Positions 59,812 to 64,000 of a stretch of 64,000 bases of DNA are shown here, in pieces; the stretch's first letter is position 1; every line of letters begins with the position of its first letter. This DNA is from Tetrapyrgos nigripes (lineage: Eukaryota; Basidiomycota; Agaricomycetes; Agaricales; Campanellaceae): contig JAACJM010000014.1 in the NCBI GenBank assembly GCA_013368315.1, forward strand, positions 868,001 through 932,000, in the 5' to 3' direction. The translations under genes and the position numbers were made by a program. The notes beneath the pieces are model-generated. The model ran no database searches. It was not told where the DNA came from and worked only from the letters and a program-made list of their open reading frames with translations.

Positions 59812-62022
59812 ATGTCGACACCATCCTCCCTGCCACCAGATTTAACACCTGAAGAACTGCTGAGAAATAGCAACAAGATTGGTACGTGGTACTCACATAT
59901 TCTCTCTTCCCATTTGACAGAGTCCTTGTCTCAGTGCCTCTCACTTACTCCGACGGAGCTGTTGCTTGCCAATACCCCATAACCCGCGAATTCGTCACGT
60001 CTCCTACTCAAGTCGAGATTCCTACTCCTCCTTTCGGGTCCACCAGAGACTTGTATCGTCGTGCCGATGCACTGTATGGCGAAGACGACCCAATCCAGCA
60101 CCCGCAACCATACAACCGCAGGTTCCCATATCTTGCATGCATCACCAAGGAGCCTAAAGAGGACAGGCAGCCGTACTTTGAACACTGTTTCATATGGCAA
60201 ACACTCCGAGAGCATCATCTCGAGTATACTCCAGAAGGCCTTGGTACTCGTAAGGGTGTGCTCAAGCCAGTCTACGCCGCCCACTTGGAAGATGTGCTCG
60301 GCATTGTCAAAAAACGATTGGGAGAATGGAGGATTAGGACTCAGGGCAACGAGAAGGACAAGCCGGTGCTGGAGATGCTGAAGGGTTGGGAGGATACTCT
60401 GGAGATGTGTTATACCCGACTCAAAAATATCTCAACTCCTCTCCATGACGCTATTCGCATTGCTTCAGAATTGAGGAGGAGTTGGTTGATGATGATTGCA
60501 ATACTGGACTACGACGAGAAATTTTTCCCCAGGATGCGTGGAGTTCTGCCTTCCTCAACATCCGCTCCCAGTCGCAGCGAGTTCCTTATGGGTGCCTTCG
60601 TTTGGGACGATGCCACCGCGTTACAGTTCTTCAAGGTTGGCCTGCCTTTCTTCTACGTCAGGCACTACAGTGACTTTGATCGTCAAAACATCATTGAAGT
60701 CAAGGCCTTTCGGAAGTCGTCAGTTCAGCAGGAGGCTGCAGATCTGCCCTACCCTGTCATTTACTCGGGACAGGCAGGCTCTGACGACAAGTTTGCTGTG
60801 ATATACAAAGCTTCTGTGGAATGTCTTTCCATCAACAGCCCTTTTGCCAATATGCACCTGCCAGGACAATATCACTCGTCATATCAACTTGGCGACCAAC
60901 TATCCTCGTCAGCGCAGTCCAGGATGGTGGGTCCATCGACCCCGCAGGTCACATCCTCCACAGGTCCCATTCGGAACTCTACTTCGTCCACCTCCTCCAA
61001 GACCCCGTACCGACGACTCACCCACACTGGAGAGAAGCAGAAGAAAAATCATGAGTTTGCTATTGTCTTGCTTCTATTTCCAAGATCTAACTCTCTTCGC
61101 AGCCCCTCAACAGCATCGAGACCTTTTTGCAGACCTTCCTTCTGATCATCCCTTTGTTCCCATCCTTCCAAAGGCATGGGCTGGAGTGAAAAAGGTCATT
61201 GATCGGTCTCAAAGACCATCCGGCCTTAACCTCAAGTTGTCAACCATAGTCCCTGATCCGGCCCTCTTCTTCGGCTCTGACGATACACGCATGATGTCCT
61301 ACCTCACCCAATGGAATCATGTCCGACCTGTTTGGCTTCAGTATTGTCGTTCGGCTACTCCAGGGGCTGTGGAGAATGGAGTGTGGAGAAAAGTTTTGGG
61401 TCAGCAATGCTTCACAGGCAACGAGGAGGGAGAGATCATGAAACCTGGCAGTCGACAGCAAAGGGACGCAAATGAGGCAATCAATTTACTCCAGGACATC
61501 TTCCACCGATACTCCCCTGGAACCCCAATCAAACCATCTTCCCCTACCAGCCTATCCATACGCGAAGGGCATACACTCATCCGGGAGCTTTCCCTCATCA
61601 ACTTTCGCTACCAATTACTGGCATTGGATAGTCTGGTGGACACCATGCGGCCAAGGACGGGGACTCAAGCGCAGCTCACAATGGCGTCCACAACCTACAT
61701 TCGGCGTCAGGAGGAGCTGCTAGGACAAGTGTTTGAAGGTGGCGATGTGTTCACTCTGGCGGGTGCTAGCAACCTTGGCATCTTTTCGTCTCATTGGCCA
61801 TCGAGATTGGAAGCCTTGCGTGCATTCCGGACAATTATGGATACCTGGCCTGGAAGCAAACCGTCTATTTGGAGCCGAGGCTCAGATGCTAATATGAGGT
61901 GGATGCAACTCACCGGTGAGGAATGGGAGCGAGCCCTTACAGTATTCTACGTACAAACATACTATAATCAGTTTACCCACCCCCCTGTTATGCCAATGAC
62001 TATAAGCAGTGACTTTACATGA
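59812..62022 (+). CDS. Element cargo gene E, uncharacterised large protein
   Basis: The ATG at 59812 starts MSTPSSLPPDLTPEELL. A very short intron (about 35-39 nt, boundaries uncertain) leads into an open stretch from about 59921. It encodes VLVSVPLTYSDGAVACQYP, FLMGAFVWDDATALQFFKVG, LPFFYVRHYSDFDRQNI and SPFANMHLPGQYHSSYQLG, then a Ser-rich linker. After an intron around 61,060-61,110 the frame continues from HRDLFADLPSDHPFVP to PVMPMTISSDFT at 62022. The protein would be about 720 aa. This protein type recurs as an uncharacterised family in Agaricomycetes; I know of no assigned function. It sits directly before the inverted repeat arm. Both exon bodies are open, so it may be functional, but the central junction needs cDNA support. 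Confidence 0.65.
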
Positions 62023-62039
62023 CTGATGTATATCTAGCC

Positions 62040-62470
62040 GTTCTCACCTATCTTGTCGACTGTAGTATTTTGTAGTATTTTGTTGTAGCATAGTATGTAC
62101 AATGCATGGACTTCAATTTTTCCTGAATGTGACATATGCGTGACCAAATGTGACCTGTGTGACCAAATATGACGCAGCTCTAATTGTGACGTGTCTTGAC
62201 TCTGCTTTCTACCTCGATCTCTCCTCCCTCAGTCGGTCCTTCCCCTGCTGTATTGCTGCCCGTCTGTCCTTTGCTATGACTATAGTCGTTAGCGCTGCTT
62301 TAGCTGAGCTAGAGTACCCTGCTGACTGAGTCAGCCTCCACTTGCACCTCTCAGAAACGCGAAATAGCTGCCAACCCTGTGGGTCTGTGAGCGGCTTAAC
62401 TGTGTTCGTCTGAGAGGCTATGGTGGTACCCATCCATCACTATCGGCTCTACCCCTCAAGACCAAACGTG
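62040..62470 (-). repeat. 440-bp element repeat, inverted copy C
   Basis: Reverse complement of 53120-53560 with only scattered differences. It marks the inner edge of the right arm. Confidence 0.92.
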
Positions 62471-62629
62471 ATTATTTGTTATTGTCCTGCTCTACGGGAC
62501 CTACCCTTTGTGTCTCTCCATCATGAGCTCCTGTTTCAACCGTCTTTTCATAAGCTCTTAAATTGACACTCGTTCCCCAGTCTACGCGTTCGTCTCGGGA
62601 ATGCACGTCTTCAATCACCTCTGTACAAG

Positions 62630-62872
62630 ATGTTCAGTCGTAAAAAGCAATTACTCAAGCGCCAAGGGGCAATGATTGCAGTTATGGGCGGTGGCAGCCA
62701 GATTCCAACAACAACGTCTGTCTCTGCCAGGTGGAGAAAGGAAAGGAAAGGAAAGGAGAAGGCCTCGGAAGAGCAGGCCAAGCAGGAAATTGAAGAGCCT
62801 TTAGTGGACGACGAAGATGACGGGCTACCGTGGAGAGTCCGTCCAAGGGTCGACTTCACAGCAGATGGATGA
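62630..62872 (+). pseudogene. Internally deleted transposase gene remnant
   Basis: The first 30 codons match the start of the KDZ transposase (FSRKKQLLKRQGAMIAV against ASRKKQLLKSQGDMITV). The sequence then jumps, near 62,728, to a segment matching the C-terminal part around 49,280-49,450 (KGKEKASEEQAKQE ... DDGLPWRVRPRVDFT). Roughly 3.3 kb between these points is missing. The frame ends at 62872. It cannot encode a transposase. Confidence 0.88.
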
Positions 62873-62999
62873 GTTTATTGAAGAAAGTAAGCGAGAGAGC
62901 TTCGTCTGTTCCAATTTGGGGGTGATATTCCTGGTCCAAGTCTGAGGTGATTCACCCGGACTCCTCTGCGATAGCCCTTGTCCCAGCCCCAGCTGGGCA

Positions 63000-63180
63000 C
63001 CTCCCAATCCCCACTCAACATCATCCTACATCGACACAGCATGCTCCAACCCCGACTCAGTATCCTCCCACGACGACTCATCCTCCAGCGACGACTCAGC
63101 ATCTTCCAACGTGATCCAACATTGACAAAGCGTGCTCCAACCCCGACTTAGCATCCTCACACAGCGACTCATCCTCCAAC
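63000..63180 (-). repeat. Right minisatellite
   Basis: Reverse-complement counterpart of 47540-47720: units such as CCTACATCGACACAGCATGC and CGACTCATCCTCCA. Copy number and order differ from the left side. Confidence 0.75.
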
Positions 63181-63221
63181 ACAACGCAGTATTTCCCTTT
63201 TCTTTGGCTTTTTGCGCTTTC

Positions 63222-63650
63222 GGAAGTTGACCAAGGTTGACCAGGATTTCTTGGACTTCTTCGCCGCTGTCAGCCTGTTTTCTGTGCGGGAGGTTGACCA
63301 AGGTTGACCAGGGCTTCTGGGACTTTTTCTCTTTCTTCGTCTTGTTTTCTGTGCGGGAGGTTGACCAAGGTTGACCAGGGCTTTATTCAAATTTCCTTTG
63401 CTGTCGTTTCCATTTTTCTCCGGAGGTTGACCAGGACTTCTTGTACTTTTTCACCGTTGTCGTCTTGTTCTCTGCGCGGAAGGTTGACCAAGGTTGACCA
63501 GGGCTTTATTCAAACTTCCTTTGCTGTCGTTTCCATTTTTCCCCTGGAGGTTGACCATGGTTTGACCAAGGTTGACCAGGACTTCTTGTACTTTTTCACC
63601 ATTGTCGTCTTGTTCTCTGCACGGGAGGTTGACCAACGTTGACCGAGTGC
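63222..63650 (-). repeat. Right subterminal array of TTGACC motifs
   Basis: More than a dozen TTGACC words, mostly as AGGTTGACCAAGGTTGACCA pairs, in a larger repeat of about 120 bp that includes the words TTTATTCAAA and TTTGCTGTCGTTTCC. It mirrors the left array. Confidence 0.88.
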
Positions 63651-63786
63651 TCTATGCATGTATCTTGTTGTTCTGGACTTTAAAACAGCCTGTATTATAG
63701 CTATTTACGATGTACAATGTATATCCTACCTATACTAGAAGTTGACCAGGATCTTTGGTTGAGACCAAACCTGGTCAACCCTAAGG
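63628..63786 (-). repeat. Right terminal inverted repeat
   Basis: Inverted counterpart of 46292-46460; the outermost 50 bp are identical, including the hairpin-forming segment. Confidence 0.92.
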
Positions 63787-64000
63787 CACCGAAATTCTTG
63801 AATGTTGGTGAAGGTTGGAGCAATTGAACATCCAAGTAGACAGAATGGTGTCTTTCTCGGACTCATGGTAACCTTTTGGCTCAGGCTGTTGTGGTTTGGA
63901 GAGGCGGGCTAGGTTTGAGGCCAGTTTTCTTGAGGAAAAATGAGCTGAAGTTTGCATGAAAAAAGAATGCTTACTCACTGATCCAAGTAAATACCAGCAG
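63787..64000. other. Right flank of the element
   Basis: 214 bp of host sequence. On the minus strand it could contain the start of a gene (MSKHSFFMQTSAHFS), but it is too short to judge. No similarity to the left flank beyond the TIR was seen. Confidence 0.4.

Larger units (their letters stand above)
46292..63786. mobile_element. 17.5-kb KDZ-class DNA transposon with terminal inverted repeats
   Basis: Both ends begin CCTTAGGGTTGACCAGG and the outermost 50 bp are identical in inverted orientation; similarity continues with gaps for about 170 bp. The left arm encodes a KDZ (Kyakuja-Dileera-Zisupton) transposase and a small MUG113-like protein. The middle has four accessory genes. The right arm is an inverted, internally deleted copy of the left. 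Dense TTGACC/GGTCAA motifs lie just inside each end. I do not see a clear target-site duplication (left flank ends ...AAACTGCC, right flank begins CACCGAAA), so boundaries could be a few bases off or the flanks have changed. KDZ elements are known to be large and gene-bearing in Agaricomycetes; some carry TET/JBP dioxygenases, but none is recognisable here. Confidence 0.88.

Noticed and set aside
60821..61054. Alternative frame in cargo gene E (reads HILHRSHSELYFVHLLQD)
   Set aside because: The other frame carries the family-like SPFANMHLPGQYHSSYQLG and a Ser-rich linker, so I prefer it; cDNA would decide.
46292..63786. TET/JBP dioxygenase as expected cargo of some KDZ elements
   Set aside because: No His-x-Asp ... 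His motif or similar fold found in cargo B, C, D or E.

Overview
The window is nuclear DNA of a mushroom-forming basidiomycete (Agaricomycetes). The evidence is genes broken by many short introns (mostly 49-90 nt), the presence of gene families largely confined to Agaricomycetes (DUF6535 membrane proteins, a lineage-specific Zn2Cys6 protein), and a KDZ-class DNA transposon of the kind common in these genomes. No tRNA, rRNA or CRISPR array was recognised.

Region 1 (about 1-26.6 kb) is ordinary gene-rich euchromatin. In order it carries mitochondrial ribosomal protein uS5m (+), a Ran1/Vhs1-like protein kinase (-), a KEN-box-containing low-complexity nuclear protein (+), a 13-exon NCS1 nucleobase/allantoin-type permease with a 5-nt microexon (+), a 6-phosphofructo-2-kinase whose bisphosphatase catalytic His is replaced by Ser (-), a WD40 protein resembling the TFIIIC tau91/GTF3C2 subunit (-), a large bHLH transcription factor (-), and a family-1 UDP-glycosyltransferase (+). 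These are unrelated housekeeping, metabolic and regulatory genes and not a cluster.

Region 2 (about 26.6-46.3 kb) is a decaying, duplication-rich accessory zone. It holds a fragment of a second glycosyltransferase, a PIF1-like helicase relic with a Cys-rich N-terminus, an apparently intact DUF6535 membrane protein gene, a truncated LRR-like gene, about 4 kb of low-complexity DNA, a third, tiny DUF6535 scrap, a gene combining a lineage-specific domain with a C-terminal Zn2Cys6 motif (one in-frame TGA), and a 3-kb duplicated copy of the DUF6535 locus that has become a pseudogene.

Region 3 (46,292-63,786) is a single 17.5-kb mobile element bounded by terminal inverted repeats whose first 50 bp are identical. 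The left arm encodes a small MUG113/T5orf172-type (GIY-YIG superfamily) protein next to the TIR and a large KDZ transposase with a CxC2 zinc cluster. The middle carries four accessory genes (two broken, two that look usable). The right arm is an inverted, heavily deleted copy of the left arm. Arrays of TTGACC/GGTCAA motifs lie just inside both ends. Several genes in regions 2 and 3 are interrupted by TGA codons; where the ancestral codon can be inferred it is CGA, which fits C-to-T decay at CpG sites.

Exon coordinates were worked out by hand from splice consensus, phase and protein-family patterns. Where all phases close without a stop I consider them reliable; unresolved junctions are stated in the entries.
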